This document shows, in pieces, positions 10,721 through 22,752 of a stretch of DNA of 64,000 bases. The stretch is from Sisyra terminalis (Eukaryota; Arthropoda; Insecta; Neuroptera; Sisyridae). The position numbers were made by a program, and so were the translations under genes. The stretch is from positions 27,629,001 through 27,693,000 of the forward strand of contig OY292275.1 in NCBI GenBank assembly GCA_958496175.1, given 5' to 3'. Positions within the stretch are counted from its first letter, which is position 1, and each line of letters opens with the position of its first letter. The notes beneath the pieces were generated by a model that was not told the DNA's origin, searched no databases, and was given only the letters and a program-made list of their open reading frames with translations.

Positions 10721-12660
10721 GCTTAATATTTATTGTTATCACTATTGATTTTTGTTTAAATAAGTCTTGGATAAAAACGCTACAAACTTACTCCCCAATT
10801 TAAATATATGAGTAATTATTTAAATAAAGCTCGAAATTTTGTTATTTCTATTTTTCTATTTTTTGAAAATCGTTAACAGAATTTTTAATTTAACCTTGTA
10901 GTGGTTTTGAAATTATAAATAATTTGAATAAAAGAGGCCTATGTAAATTAGTAAGAAAATTATACAGTATATTGCTTTTGATCAATCTTTCATAAAACCC
11001 ATCAAAGAATATTGCTTCTTTTATATATTAAATAAAATGTAAATCACTTTACAAAATTATTCATTTTTATCTTGATTCTTAAAACTTTCACAGAAAAATT
11101 CATGAATTAATTAAATCAGTCTGTGGTTGAATTTCAGCGTATAAACACCAGGAAAACTTGTAGAACTTGGAAAATATAGAAGATCTTGGGGAAGATTTCT
11201 TTCTTATTTTTTGTTCCGTTATTCATTCGTATTTTGCTTGGTATTTGAGACTATTTTTTAGCAAAATATAATTTTGAACTTTTGTTGAATTTGAGTCGAC
11301 GAAAATGGCGAATTTCCTTACGTGCAGTTGTCAAACCTCGAAAATTTTCAACCATTATAAAAGGGATTAGAATTATGTTCGTAAAACAATCAGTTCAATT
11401 TATTAGTTAGGTGAAAGAAAAAAACCTTAAATTACCTCTATTAGTGATTAATTGAAGTACTAAGTTGATAATTATTTAAATTGATATTCAAAAACAATTT
11501 AAGATAATATTTATTTTTACTATTGCAAAAATAGTGCACAGTAAGTCTATAAATGTGAATTTGCAGAGTGGATTCACAAAATTACACAACTCCACAGAAA
11601 AAAATTATTAGTTCTCTTTTATGATTTTTCTATTCATCAGAAAATACTCATTTCCAAAATAAAAGAAAAATATCCATATTTCATATTATGAAGTTTGCTT
11701 TTGTGGTGGTTTTGATAATGGTACATATTACTACCAAAGATAAGTACATCACACCATTCTACCTTTTGAAAAGTCTGAAAGGGAGGATGGAGAACAGAAA
11801 AACAACTAATACCATTATCAAGCACACAAACAGCAGCATGTTTGGTAATCGAGGTAAAGTGGAGGCAATCATGGTTACTGCACTAAGAAGTATTTGAGAT
11901 AAAAATATCCTATCAGGACTTTGTCAGGTTTTACTTTATACAGAGGCTACGCCAAATCTGATTAGTGAATGATTAACAGAAACATTGAGGTTTCAGAAAC
12001 AATACTCTCAGCAGTTGGTGAAATCGGTGATATATAAACAACAAAGGCTACAATTCAATTAGTTTTAAATCTTGAGAAAAGGTTGAATTCTTCACGGATC
12101 CAGAAATAACTGCACAACATTGAACTAATTATATTGATAAACTGATAAACGTAAACTCAGTTTACAATATCAAGCTAGCTAACCCGACTTTCACATACTT
12201 GGGAATATGGACACCAACAAGCTTAGATTAAATCTTATAAAATACTAGATTCAGTTGGGTCATTGATCCAGCAATTGCAGTACCCAGTAAGCTCAACAAT
12301 ATTAAAACTAAACCAACACAAATAACATATCGTATCATCACCATACAAACTCTAACAATTCACCAAACTGTGGACAATTGAAGATAGTGCTAAACAGAAA
12401 TATTTAACCAAGAAAGAAACGGCTTGAAGAATGAAATTATAAATCTCATACAAAACGAATAAAAGAAACTAATAGAAAACTAATAGAAGTTAACAAAACT
12501 AATAGAAGTTATGTTATAGCATTACCATTCAACGTCAATCATTTCTCGGAAAACCCCAGAGGTTGCTGAGCTTACAGAGCCATCATAGAAAGATATCTCT
12601 ATTTAGAGCATAGGAAGCATTCATATAATTCAAGAAGAGAGAAAGGAATCCGCGGCTTTT
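10721..12660. other. AT-rich region, no confident gene
   Basis: The stretch holds scattered less-biased segments, for example 11900-12300, where a phrase like FTYLGIWTPTS recalls the thumb of a retroelement RT, but nothing strong enough to name. The ORF at 11688-11897 begins with a hydrophobic run (MKFAFVVVLIMV) and then a polar tail. It has no splice or family support and I do not annotate it as a gene. Confidence 0.35.
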
Positions 12661-12663
12661 CAC

Positions 12664-12900
12664 AAACACTACAATATTGAGATCTCGTGCAGGAATGAAT
12701 TTTTATGTATCCTTTCAGTCGCATCCCCAAAACCATGTATCTGGATGACACAAGTATCAATGAACACGAGTAATCGATTGTATTTTATTTTCTGAATAGA
12801 GTTCGGATCCATAAATTTTCCATGCAGTTTAAATAGCTTTTGGGAGTTCCTGATCCTAGATAAATCTCTTGCCGCCAGCATTCTTGTAGAATCAATCGAA
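12664..12900 (-). pseudogene. BEL/Pao pol fragment (RT to RNase H junction)
   Basis: The 70-codon minus-strand ORF includes LARDLSRIRNSQKLFKLHG-like text and then IQIHGFGDATERIHKNSF. The second phrase matches the start of the RNase H domain of BEL/Pao retrotransposons (HGF-C/G-DAS/TERA), with the catalytic Asp of GDA present. The canonical Cys is Gly here. Only this short part of pol remains and the frame is closed at both ends. It is a separate insertion from the BEL gag piece at 58.8 kb. Confidence 0.6.
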
Positions 12901-14345
12901 CAACTGAGAAAAGTGGGTCCAATAATCCCAAACGATCGAATGTTTAACCATATCTATTGGTATGATTCTCAGGATTATCATCATCACTATCATGAATCTT
13001 TAAATGTGTAAATTAACAATTGATTTTACGATCCCGTTAGCTGCGAGTGGGTTCGTTTGAATCGCTTTGTTAAAGTGCAATATTTTGGCGTTGGTTATTG
13101 AAGTAAATAATTTAAATGAAAGCATAATGTATTTTGAATCATTTCTTTGCCGCGACATAAGAACATGTGTATCGAAACGCGACGAAAATAATAATGAATT
13201 TTGTTACTGGTTTTGTTTGATATAAATACTGTCAACTCAACCAAAACACACTATTTTTTAAAACATTCGTTCATTGGATTCAATTATTTTAATCATTAAT
13301 CAAAGCATACTTCTTAAAAAAATATTGTTTTTAGATGCACACCCAAATATTCAGAATTGCCAGATCGCTCGTTCTTACCAAAAAAGCGCGCACTAATAAT
13401 ACAAATTAATTCTAAAAATAAAATAAAATAACGCTGAATGTTGTATAAAGTTGAAATATCCTAATTTAACAAAAACTTGTGATAAATAGTTCAAAATATT
13501 AAATTAAAATTAAATTTTTTGACAACGTTTACAAAACGTTTAGGAATAGTTTGTACGTCTACCGTTCAAATAATGAAAAAATTCAAACTTTAAAAATATT
13601 TTATTGTTATTTCAATAATTATAAAATGTACTTTTTTCAATAGTAGAAAGTGTAGAAAATAAACAAAGAAATTTAAACAATAAGCATATTCAAAATTTTC
13701 CGCAACTGCGAAAAATCATACAACCTAACACTAGAGATGTTTTAATATTTTTACAGGCTGCAGTATCTTCAGCTTTAAAAATAAAATTACTACTTTGTCG
13801 GGATGATTATTATGTATGTTCAGCAATCTTTTTTACCACGAATTTTTTTTTCGTAGGAAGTTTTCGATTGGCTTCTTATATTAATTCAGTTAATTTTGAA
13901 TATTTATCAATAATTAAAATTTAAAAAAACCATTCCCATAGGATTTTTAAACATTGACAAATTATCGAATGCTCAGTAAATACAATAATAAAATTCAAAT
14001 TTTATATTTTTTTAAAAATCCTAAAATTGGAGCGAACTTAAAATCGAAATGAATCAAAAAATAATTTTGATTTTCATCCACAATTTCAAATGACTATTGT
14101 GTTTTTGTATGATTTGTACTGTACTGTTTATTCACGAAAATTTTTTATCTCAACGATAACTTTTATTAATAAGATTTATTCTGTTTTTCACGATTGATTG
14201 ATGAACAAATTCCTATATTTTGTTTAATTAACAAAAAATACCATACCAGTTTCCAATGTACTCTTCGCGAAATATATTTGATTTTATTCATAGGCGGCCA
14301 TGCTTATTGAAAAATAACATTTTTCTTTTCTAAAATTTAATCTGA
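12901..14345. other. AT-rich spacer
   Basis: Long AT-rich stretch with homopolymer runs. No coding, tRNA or element ends recognised. Confidence 0.4.
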
Positions 14346-14459
14346 TTAACCCGTTATCATTTTGTTGCTTCTATTTGTCACATAATGTTTTCTGTAGTGA
14401 CAACGAATAGCAGAAACTATGAAAATATAGCATAATAACGTCTGTGCAAAAATTACCCA

Positions 14460-14745
14460 GAATTTTGAAAAATAATACGTTAAATTCAAATTTGAATAAT
14501 TATTTTTATTATCTCCTTCAAAATACTCGCCATCGGCGACTATACATGCTTGATCCAATTTTCCATACCCCTCTGAAGGTAAGGGCTTTCAGCTCTTCGA
14601 GCGGATTCTTTTTATCGCCTTAATCGTGTCAAAATGCGTCCCTCGTAATGGTAATTTGAGTCTGGGTAACAACAAGAAGTCACACGGGACTAGGTTGACG
14701 GACTAGGATGCTTGACTGATCACATTAGGTCAATGTGTGGCGAAA
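14460..14745 (-). pseudogene. Mariner transposase C-terminal fragment
   Basis: Reading the minus strand from 14745 gives, across frames, a SPDL-like start, LLPRLKLPLRGTHFDTIKAI and finally IVADGEYFEGDNKNN. This is the end of a mariner-type transposase: the region after the third catalytic acid and the conserved DGEYFEGD C-terminus. At least two frame changes break it. The ORF at 14346-14558 minus contains only the last part and then runs into non-homologous sequence. It is a different copy from the 10.5 kb fragment. Confidence 0.7.
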
Positions 14746-15299
14746 AATTCCGAAAATGCAAGCACTGACGCGTTTCTGGTGTAAAATAACACTTAAAATC
14801 TGTTTACTAATCTTTCTGGCATACTTACCAATGCAGAAAATTTGGAGATGGTTATACTTCGATTATCCATTGCCAGGTTCTTGGGGGGTTCCATTTCCAG
14901 GATATTTTCAGTTGCTGTTGATGTTGATTGTCTTCCAGAGTGTTTAAGATGAGCAGCCTCCTCTTCAGGGCCACTTTTGAGTGACTTATACCATTCATAT
15001 GCTTTTGTTTTTGATTTACATTTATACTTATACGTTTTTGTAACATTTCAAGTGATTTAAATCTGAAATTCCAATCAAAACAAAAAATTGATGACAAACT
15101 ATTTTTTCAATTTATTCATTCAATGTAAAAATCGCCACATCTTAATTTTTCGACTTACATAAACCCCCGTCAAGATCAAACTAAACGTTGTACCGAGTAC
15201 AAATGCGTACTGAGAAATCAAAATTAACCTACCTGAAAAATAAAGAAATTCAATAATCGTTTTATCGCGCATAACATACAGGAGAATGTAGAAGGTTGT
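14746..15299. other. Spacer with no recognised gene
   Basis: Overlapping short ORFs on both strands (14735-14947 plus, 14852-15097 minus) have no recognisable domain. No repeat or RNA gene seen. Confidence 0.3.
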
Positions 15300-17110
15300 A
15301 TGATAGAAAACAATATAGTGTTTCTTATGTATGTGCGCACCTGCTTATTTTGCTTCTTGATAATAGTCGTCCTAATAACCGTTTGGATAGACATGTTAAA
15401 CAACGTAATTGCAATATCATCCAGAAACACAGCCAACAGTCAATCTACAACACCAACACGCCAATGTACCCAGAGACCAACAAGTGATGCAAATGTCGCT
15501 TCTCCATTCACCAAAAAACACCAATTCAGACAGATCATTCTAGATTCAATTGAAGGCATTGATGTTAAATATTACATATTTGCATTAGCCACTCTAGTCC
15601 CACCGTCATACCGTCATAGATCATGTTTGGATAAAAATCCAAGATATTGTAGACCGTAACTATCCACTGGATGAGAGGCCATTTTCCCTAATAAAGGAGC
15701 GTCTAATCAGTCGTTTGTCGACAACAGAGACTCAGGACATAAAACATATGTTGGAGCAACTCGGTGATAGGAAATCATCTTCGTTTTTGCAGGAGTTGAA
15801 GCGACTCGCAAGAGATGCAGTAGGCGAAGGGTTCATCCGAACTTTGTGGACGGCTACCCGAACATATCCAAACCATAATGGCTACATAGGATGCAGATAC
15901 ACCGTTGGAACGTCTTGGCGACTTGGGTGACACAATTTTCAACTTAGTGCCGCGTTCAAGTTCAATCCAGGTGTCGGCAGTGGCATCGGAGTCCCATTTA
16001 TCTTCAGAGGTCAGTGATTTGAAGAATCACATCTCAACGTTGACGCGACAAATAGCGAGCCTCGTCTCCCAAAATTAGCATAAACGCCGATTTAGCGGTA
16101 CGTCAAGGCCTCGATCAAAATGACGAAGTCTTGGATTCGATAGAAGAGGAAGTTCGAAGCGAAAAGAAGGGTGGTTGTGTCACTATCATTTTGAATACGG
16201 TGACAAGGCACATTCGTGGAGATAGCCTAGTCCGTAGCCGGGAAAAGCCTCCACGGATCATTAATGGCGGCGAGTGATCCAAAAAGTATAAGCCGCTTGT
16301 TTGTGTGTGACAATTCAACCAAAACGAATTTTCTTGTGGATACAGGATCAGACTTGTATGTGTATTCATGGAAATTTGTACGTGACAGGAGGGATAAGTG
16401 CAAATATACTTTGTTCGCGGCGAACGGTTTCCCTATCCCCACGTACGGTTTTGTACACTTATCTTTAAATTTTAGACTTCGCCGGACTTAATGTGGCAAT
16501 TTGTAGTGGCCGAAGTGAACACTCCAATTATCGACGTTGATTTTTATGTCATTTTGGTTTATATGTACGGTGTAAAAGACTAACGAATAGTGTTACTGGA
16601 TTATTGACTCCTGGTGTGAACGGCAACAGTGTAAGTTCGGTGAGAGTTAGATGTCTCTCTTCTAGTGCAGGCTTTGGACACATTTTGAGAGAGTACCCTA
16701 CGTTAGTACGATATGATGATGGTTTTAAAAACATTTTACATAGTACAAAGCATTACATCAGGGTGAAACTGGGCCCGCCAGTGACGTGTACGGCGCGTAA
16801 ATTAGCGCCTTATAAGTTGAAGATCGCCAAGCTGGAGTTCGAGACCATGGTGAAAATGGACATCGCGAGGAGATCAAAAAGTTCATGGACAGCACCTCTT
16901 CACCTAGTACCTAAAAAAGGTGGTGGTTGGCGTCCCCATGTGGAGACTACAGGGCGCTAAACGAAAATACTATCCAAGACAACTATCCTCCACGTAATAT
17001 CCAAGACTGCAGTTCATTTGTGCTTGACTATGATTTTGTGCACGCATTTATTTGGTTAATCTAGCCTGCGTTTTAAAAGCCAACCCATTTAAAGATCTAA
17101 TTCCTCCGTT
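15300..17110 (+). pseudogene. Ty3/gypsy-like retrotransposon remnant (gag, protease, start of RT)
   Basis: Gag-like coding in shifting frames runs 15450-16080, including IDVKYYIF, ERLISRLSTTETQDIKHMLE and AVGEGFIRTLW. ORF 16264-16491 carries the aspartic protease, with FLVDTGSDLYVY as the active-site loop. ORF 16604-16960 is the linker to RT and its first motif (APLHLVPKKGGGWRP). After a shift come YRALNENTIQDNYPP and a decayed continuation to about 17110, where RT ends before its catalytic YxDD. No LTRs were identified. The element copied itself through RNA; this copy is truncated and full of frameshifts, so it is inactive. Confidence 0.8.
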
Positions 17111-17299
17111 CCCAGTATTCTACAAACAAATGCAAATTAATCTAAACATTATTGGTACCTCTGTACTTTGCGAATGGTTTGTAAAGGCGGCGCAACAATC
17201 ACTACATTCAGAAATCGTCTAACTGGCAAACACTTAGGAAAACTCATTTTTCGGGGAATACTACACAAAAACTGACTTTTTCCAATAAATTATTTTTAT

Positions 17300-19110
17300 A
17301 ATAATAACAAATATCATTACTTATTACAATTTTTACATACTTTATTTTAAGTACTACTATGAAGAATCGAGCGATAATAGTAAGTATCGATATTTTACGA
17401 CAGATACTGTATCGAGTAAAAGTACGGATATCTCAGTGGTATCGTTTTATCCCTAATCTACATCCTCGTGTACAACCCATGATTTTTTCAGTAATAGATA
17501 AATAAAGAAAAGAAATAGCGATTATATTTTGATTATTTTCTTCATTCATATAGGTATATAAACCAAAGTAAAAGTTAAATATTATCAAGTATTCATCTTC
17601 TGCATGCTTTTTGTGTATTTCAAAATGTTAGGCAACTATCCCACATTTACTTTAGTATTTCGTATTTGGGCTACATTTTCCATTATTGAGTACCATTGTG
17701 TTAATTTTGTTTTTAAAAAATATTGTAATATAGTTATTAAATTTAATAAATATAATAGGAAACTTTCGAAAATGTATAAATTATTGTTTATGAGCAAACT
17801 TCAATAAATCCTCTATTTTCGATAAAAGTTTTAAATTTCTAATATTTATTTTATTTAAACCATGAAAAATGTTATTCAATGTTTGAATACTTTCCTCTAT
17901 TAATAAAAAATAAATTAATACTAATGCTTAATTTTGTGACGCAATTGTCAAGTTTTACTTATTACTTCTTTAAAACTTTTTACTTTTATGAATTTTGTCA
18001 AAATTTAATTTCTTTTACCTGTGTGACTAATTGGATGAAATAATCATTTTTCAAACTTCATGTTTAAATGAACAAAATTTTTACAACAGATGGAAGGTAA
18101 TAAGTCAAGTTTCCCACTTCGTTAACAAATTAAAATTGCTTTTCATTCTTCAACAAAAATGAGAAAACCGTTTACAAATACATACCAAACATAATGTAAT
18201 GTAGATGAAACTAAATTCATTTCTTCAAACGACAGTTTTAACTGGTTCATTTTATACAAGTGAGTGAGAATATGTATTATGAAACAAAATAATATTATTT
18301 CCCATGTGCGTGCAAATGACACTAAATTTTACAAACAAAAGGATGTTAAAATAATAATGATTATAATTAACGCTTCAATGGTAATCCAGTGTGAGTCCTT
18401 TTTATGCTAATGACATAGAGATTACAAAAACAAATTGAAAACATTCTAGAAACAAGTTTAGAACCACAATGTAAAAAAAAAGAAAAAAATAATAATTTTC
18501 AGACCTTGAAAAGCTATTATTTACTGAACTACTTTTTAATGCACTTTAATGAAATTTAATTTCGATTTTTCAAATTTCTCAACTACGATAAGAAATAATG
18601 CATTGCATTAGAATTCTCTAAAGTTAGGAATTATGCTTTCAGCTTCTGTTTTATTTTATCTGAATAATAAATTTAATTATCTTTGTCTAGAAAGGATGAT
18701 CAAATTAGAATGTGTTGATTATTTATATGAATAGACACAGTTTTGTAGGGTAACCAAATTAAAGCTCGGGTAAAGAAATCAATGATTAAATATTGAATCT
18801 ACTCTAAAGGTAGAAAATAGAGATACCCCAACTTGCAGATATAATAATTTTCGTGCTGGACAAAATTTCCATAAAATTCAAATTTATTCAATTTTCCCTC
18901 CAATTAACACTATAAAATGAAGAATTTTTAAATTATGCTTAAATATAAAATTAGGTAGGTATTCTGAATAACATAAATATTTTCTTGTTTATAATCCTAC
19001 AAGTTGAATATCATTCAAAGGGTTAAAATTTAAATCATTAATTTAAAAAAGAAAAAAAACTTCAAATAAACATTTCTTAACGCATAAAGGAAACATTATA
19101 TTGTTTATAA
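17300..19110. other. AT-rich spacer
   Basis: About 1.8 kb of AT-rich DNA. The 67-codon ORF at 17604-17807 is low-complexity. Nothing else seen. Confidence 0.4.
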
Positions 19111-19116
19111 TATTGT

Positions 19117-19485
19117 ATGTTTTATAAAAACGAAAAAGTGTGTTTTACAGTAGTAACCGATAACGAAACTTACCATGAAGGATTTACGAATGAATCAGCT
19201 ATATTCACTTGTGAAGCAAGAGCTATCCTCATCGCCTATCAAAGTCATACAGGGCAGGCCACGCAGACTACTGGCGTAGGGAGGAGTCATGGAGTTCGCA
19301 TGGATCCTAGGACATCAGAGAATACAACATTAAAAGAAGCAACGGGGGGGGGGGAGAAACCATCTCACGAGAGAGAAGGGCTCACCATAGAGGACACCAT
19401 TAGAATGTATCAGAATCTAATTTGGGCGAAATGCGTGATATATAGCAGGGTCATCCTCAGAAGCTGCAGCGGATCAGACAAATAG
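19117..19485 (+). pseudogene. LINE RNase H-like fragment
   Basis: The 122-codon ORF begins NEKVCFTVVTDNETYHEGF and continues NESAIFTCEARAILIAYQ. The pattern of a beta-hairpin followed by an S-I-F-x-x-E-A-x-A-I helix is the N-terminal half of the RNase H domain at the C-terminus of insect non-LTR retrotransposons, with the catalytic Glu in CEARAI. After residue 45 the sequence is unrelated and contains a G-run, so the domain is cut. Its parent could be the LINE type seen at 32 kb (IFSCEAYAIL there). Confidence 0.5.
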
Positions 19486-19799
19486 AACTTAGTACCCATC
19501 TGGGTATCTTGACTAAAAGGGATGATTTTGTGTTTTTCAGGTTGAGAGTTGATCACATACCACACGTCATATTTAATTTAAATTAATAATTTCTTTAAAT
19601 TAATAATTACTTATTTAAGAATCACAACTGTCCTGTTGCGTGGTCATGTGAGGTTGATGTTTGATGGTATACCTATTTCTAGGTTAATTTCATACGATTT
19701 ATTTAAATAATATAATTTAATAATATGATAACTTAACCGACTTTGATGCCAAAATTAATTTTGAATTAAGATATATCTTGGTAAATATTATATTATCCA

Positions 19800-20560
19800 C
19801 TAATTCGTCCCTTGAGCATTAGTGTAGTATTCTATCATTCTAGATGTCAACTTGTTTCTTCTTTTCATATAGTGACACCATTCTCTTCTCACCCTGCTGG
19901 AGAAGTGTTTCGACCTTTGTTTGTCTTCATCATCACAATCACTCAAATCTTCATCATCTGAAGGTAAATATTCAGATATATTACCACTCTTTGATACTCT
20001 CACAAAATTCTGTATTAAGTCTACTTTCAATTTAAGTGCAAAGACAATGATGATCCCATTCACAACATTTGAATTTATATTTGATTCGTTAGTCATACGG
20101 GCATTGTTTAATCGCTCCAACCCAAGCAAAGCACCACCGATATGGATAATGTAGTAAAGATGTGGACAGGAGGCGCTGAAATACTTAGATTTAGTTACCA
20201 AACCCATGTCTGCCTGATAGGGAAATAGTAAATGTTCTTTTTTATCTCGAATGTCTGGGGGTCGATGTAAGTGATATCGTTTCTTGAGTTGCAGGATCTG
20301 TGAAAATTAATTTAGTAAACTCTCGACTTGGTATGCTAAATATATTACAAAAGCTTGTGTTAGATAAAAGTGCTGCACAGTCTATATTGGGGTAGTATAG
20401 TCCCAAATCGTGCTTTCGCCAGACCTCCATGGGGGTTTCGATAAAATGTATCATATGCTGCAATTGTACGAAGGAAGTCATCTCCAAGCCAAGTTTGGTA
20501 ATCTAGCAATCTCACTATACTTTTTCTAATAATTTCATAGTTTAGACCCATGGCTATAAT
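19800..20560 (-). pseudogene. Endogenous rhabdovirus-like nucleoprotein (N) remnant, minus strand
   Basis: From 20551 downward the minus strand reads LGDDFLRTIAAYDTFY and LAKARFGTILPQYR, shifts frame to a stretch with FTDPATQETISL, then shifts again into FPYQADMG and the 135-codon ORF 20207-19800. That ORF has YFSASCPHLYYIIHIGGALL and NESNINSNVVNG, then an acidic tail (DDEDLSDCDDED). The IAAYD, ARFGT, PYQAD and SxCPHL blocks in this order are the conserved core of rhabdovirus nucleocapsid proteins. Two frameshifts break it. The N-terminus may extend into the poorly readable 20560-20740. Differences from the 9 kb remnant throughout the core suggest a different viral source or a much older split. 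Confidence 0.8.
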
Positions 20561-21015
20561 ATTATCTCTTTATAATATCTATCAATTTCTCTCTCCATTT
20601 GATTTCTGAGTTTATGAAATACAATATTCACCGAAGATTATTAATAAAATTTTTAATTCCGAACTTCTTCCTGAGTTGTGATTTTATTGAGGACATTTAT
20701 GTCCATACCGAATTTTTGATCACAATGTCACTTGGGATACATCATCTGTAGTAGATAATCTGATCACATGGCACCCAAATGACCAACTTTCTCTGGAAAA
20801 ACTCTAAAAAATAAATTACTTTGTTAGTGCTGGGAACTGCACACACAGTGCAAATTCTGTTTAAAATAAAATATAGAATGTAGAATGTAGAAATTGAAGC
20901 AACCAAAATAATAATAACAATGCAATAATAACATGCAAAGCCGGAGTCAATCAACTGGTAATATACTAATCACTTTTTCAAGAAAAAATATAAGTTTTGC
21001 CCAAGAAAAACCTTG

Positions 21016-21518
21016 CTAGCATACATCGATAAAACAACACATCTGTGGGACACGAATAACATTTTTATTAGTTTCAAAATACCTCACAGGGCGGTAACAA
21101 CGCAATTGGATAAAATGCAATCCACACTTGAAGACAACGGAACCGATGTATCGCCAACTTGGCGCACCAGATTCCTCAATAGGAGGATCCTCCACTCCGA
21201 CGTTGTCGAGAGACAAAAACAGTCTCAGTGTTTCATACAGGCTCGAGTCTGGTCCATATTTTTGGGCCGTTCGCTGGTTTGCCATGAAGGACGTGAGTCT
21301 CCCACAACTTGAACGTCCAGAATCGCAATTTTCTCGTCGCGGTGCGCCACTATGTTGGGATGTAGTTCGCTGTCGTTTGGGAGTTTTGATTGTTCTTCTA
21401 CTTCGACGCTCCAGTTTTTCTGCGTCAATGCCCCCGTGATTATTTTTACTATGTTGGCGTGCCATTGTAAATGGCCACCATGAGTACGGAAGCGTTCCTG
21501 TATACAGTCTCTTAGCAT
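21016..21518 (-). pseudogene. R2-clade LINE endonuclease C-terminal fragment
   Basis: The minus-strand ORF 21518-21225 reads CIQERFRTHGGHLQWHAN, then LHPNIVAHRDEKIAILDVQV and VGDS. This is the restriction-enzyme-like endonuclease of R2-type non-LTR elements, which nicks a specific target, usually rDNA. The catalytic PD...D arrangement shows as HPNIV...LDVQV, with Asn where Asp is usual. A frameshift near 21240 moves into the 21465-21016 frame (KYGPDSSLYETLRLF and on), the end of the protein. No RT or zinc-finger part is present. Confidence 0.65.
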
Positions 21519-21525
21519 TCCTGTG

Positions 21526-21707
21526 CTTTGTCGAAGCGCGCTTCTAAGCTACGCGTTAGTCGCGCTGCTAAAAAACGTCTCGTGCGAATTATAAAAAATA
21601 AACATATAGAATAAAATAGAAAAATTAAAAAAACACTTATTCTCACGAGGCGTTTTTTAGCAGCACGACTAACGCGTAGCTTAGAAGCGCATTTCGACGA
21701 AGCAAAG
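21526..21707. repeat. Long inverted repeat (hairpin) near a Penelope-like tail
   Basis: The left arm 21526-21584 and right arm 21644-21707 are reverse complements with few mismatches and a four-base offset. Both contain CTTCTAAGCTACGCGTTAGT in one or the other orientation. The loop is about 59 bases and AT-rich. The arms are GC-rich compared with the flanks. Immediately downstream (21770-21870) is sequence like the 3' flank of the Penelope fragment at 7.2 kb, so the hairpin may belong to a Penelope-type terminal structure. Confidence 0.7.
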
Positions 21708-22379
21708 GAATAAGTGGAAGCATTCACACGCAGAAGCGTGACAAGCGTTGTCGCACTACAGAATTGCCTGACGATGTCAGCGAGAATCTTGAAACGCGTT
21801 GTATAATAATAAAACAAAGCAATTGAGTCATATGACGTAATTAATTAATTATTCATTAATTTATTATATAAAAATCATAATAAGGTTTTAATTTTCAATT
21901 GTATGACAGAATTTTGGGATGAAATGAAATGCAGGTAAATTTGAAAACTGCTGTTGTTGTAGTCCCTGAAAACATTAAATTATAACTTCTTTGAATCAAT
22001 ACCAATAATAATTTATACTTGTTTGAATTTTCAGAGCCTCATTAATTTGCCAATCATTTCCATGTAATGCTTTCCGCGCATTGACTTTGACATTATGTGT
22101 CTACAATCATACATTAGTGTCAATTTAATGATCGTTAAATGCTTTTTAAAACATGAAATAATTTGTATGTATTAAAACATGTGCAAATATATAACTTCAT
22201 CAAAGACTCCATTTTCTATTTTAAACTCTCAAAATCTATATTTAAAACTGATTTAAAAAAAATTGCTTTTTCATTTCCTTTTCGAAATACCTCGCAAAAG
22301 TAATCTAGTAGTTAGTATATGCCTAAGCTTGATTCAGGCCGTTTTGGATGTGTCATTGATCAGCATTTAATTTGTGGCA

Positions 22380-22470
22380 AAAGTGAGAATTGTAAATAAA
22401 GCATTTTTATACACATCACAGGGTTTTTCTTTTTGCAACATTTCTGATGACCGTGACAGGACTAAATATT
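22380..22470 (+). repeat. Probable LTR 3' edge and leader of an LTR retrotransposon
   Basis: AATAAAGC followed about 15 bases later by ATACACATCACA, then TTTTTGCAACATTTCTGATG and ACCGTGACAGGA, resembles the end of a long terminal repeat (polyadenylation signal, CA end) and the leader just after it in gypsy or BEL elements (their TGGTGACC-type motif). The LTR left edge was not found. Confidence 0.4.
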
Positions 22471-22567
22471 GGTTGCAAAAGAATTGTGTATAATCGTCAA
22501 GTTAAACTAATTATTTACACAAAAATCACTAAAATTTACTAGAAACTGTGAAAAATTTGTTAAAATA

Positions 22568-22696
22568 ATGGAAGCGGAAGAGGTGAATGCACAAATCGTG
22601 TCTTTGTTTCTCGTGCTTACGGAAAAGTACACAGAGCTTGAAAAGATTACGAAATATTGTGCAGAAACAGATAGTTTATTCAAAATAATGGAATAG
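22568..22696 (+). CDS. Short ORF, possible truncated gag start
   Basis: An ATG-initiated ORF of 42 codons begins MEAEEVNAQIVSLFLVLTEK. It is predicted helical and amphipathic. It starts about 100 bases after the probable LTR leader, where gag would begin, and the next in-frame stretch after its TAG is open for 18 more codons. I do not recognise a family, and calling it gag is from position only. The start and end sit in near-repeats (AAAATAATGGAA). Confidence 0.35.
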   Translation: MEAEEVNAQIVSLFLVLTEKYTELEKITKYCAETDSLFKIME

Positions 22697-22752
22697 TACA
22701 CAAGAACATTTAAAAAGAATCACAGCTACACAATCTTACTGCGTGTACTTTA

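Noticed and set aside
11688..11897. 69-codon ORF with a hydrophobic start, like a small secreted peptide
   Set aside because: No cysteine pattern, splice sites or family support; AT-rich DNA gives such starts by chance.
14735..14947. 70-codon ORF with apparent membrane helices
   Set aside because: Hydrophobicity follows from T-rich DNA; it overlaps antisense ORFs and has no homology signal.
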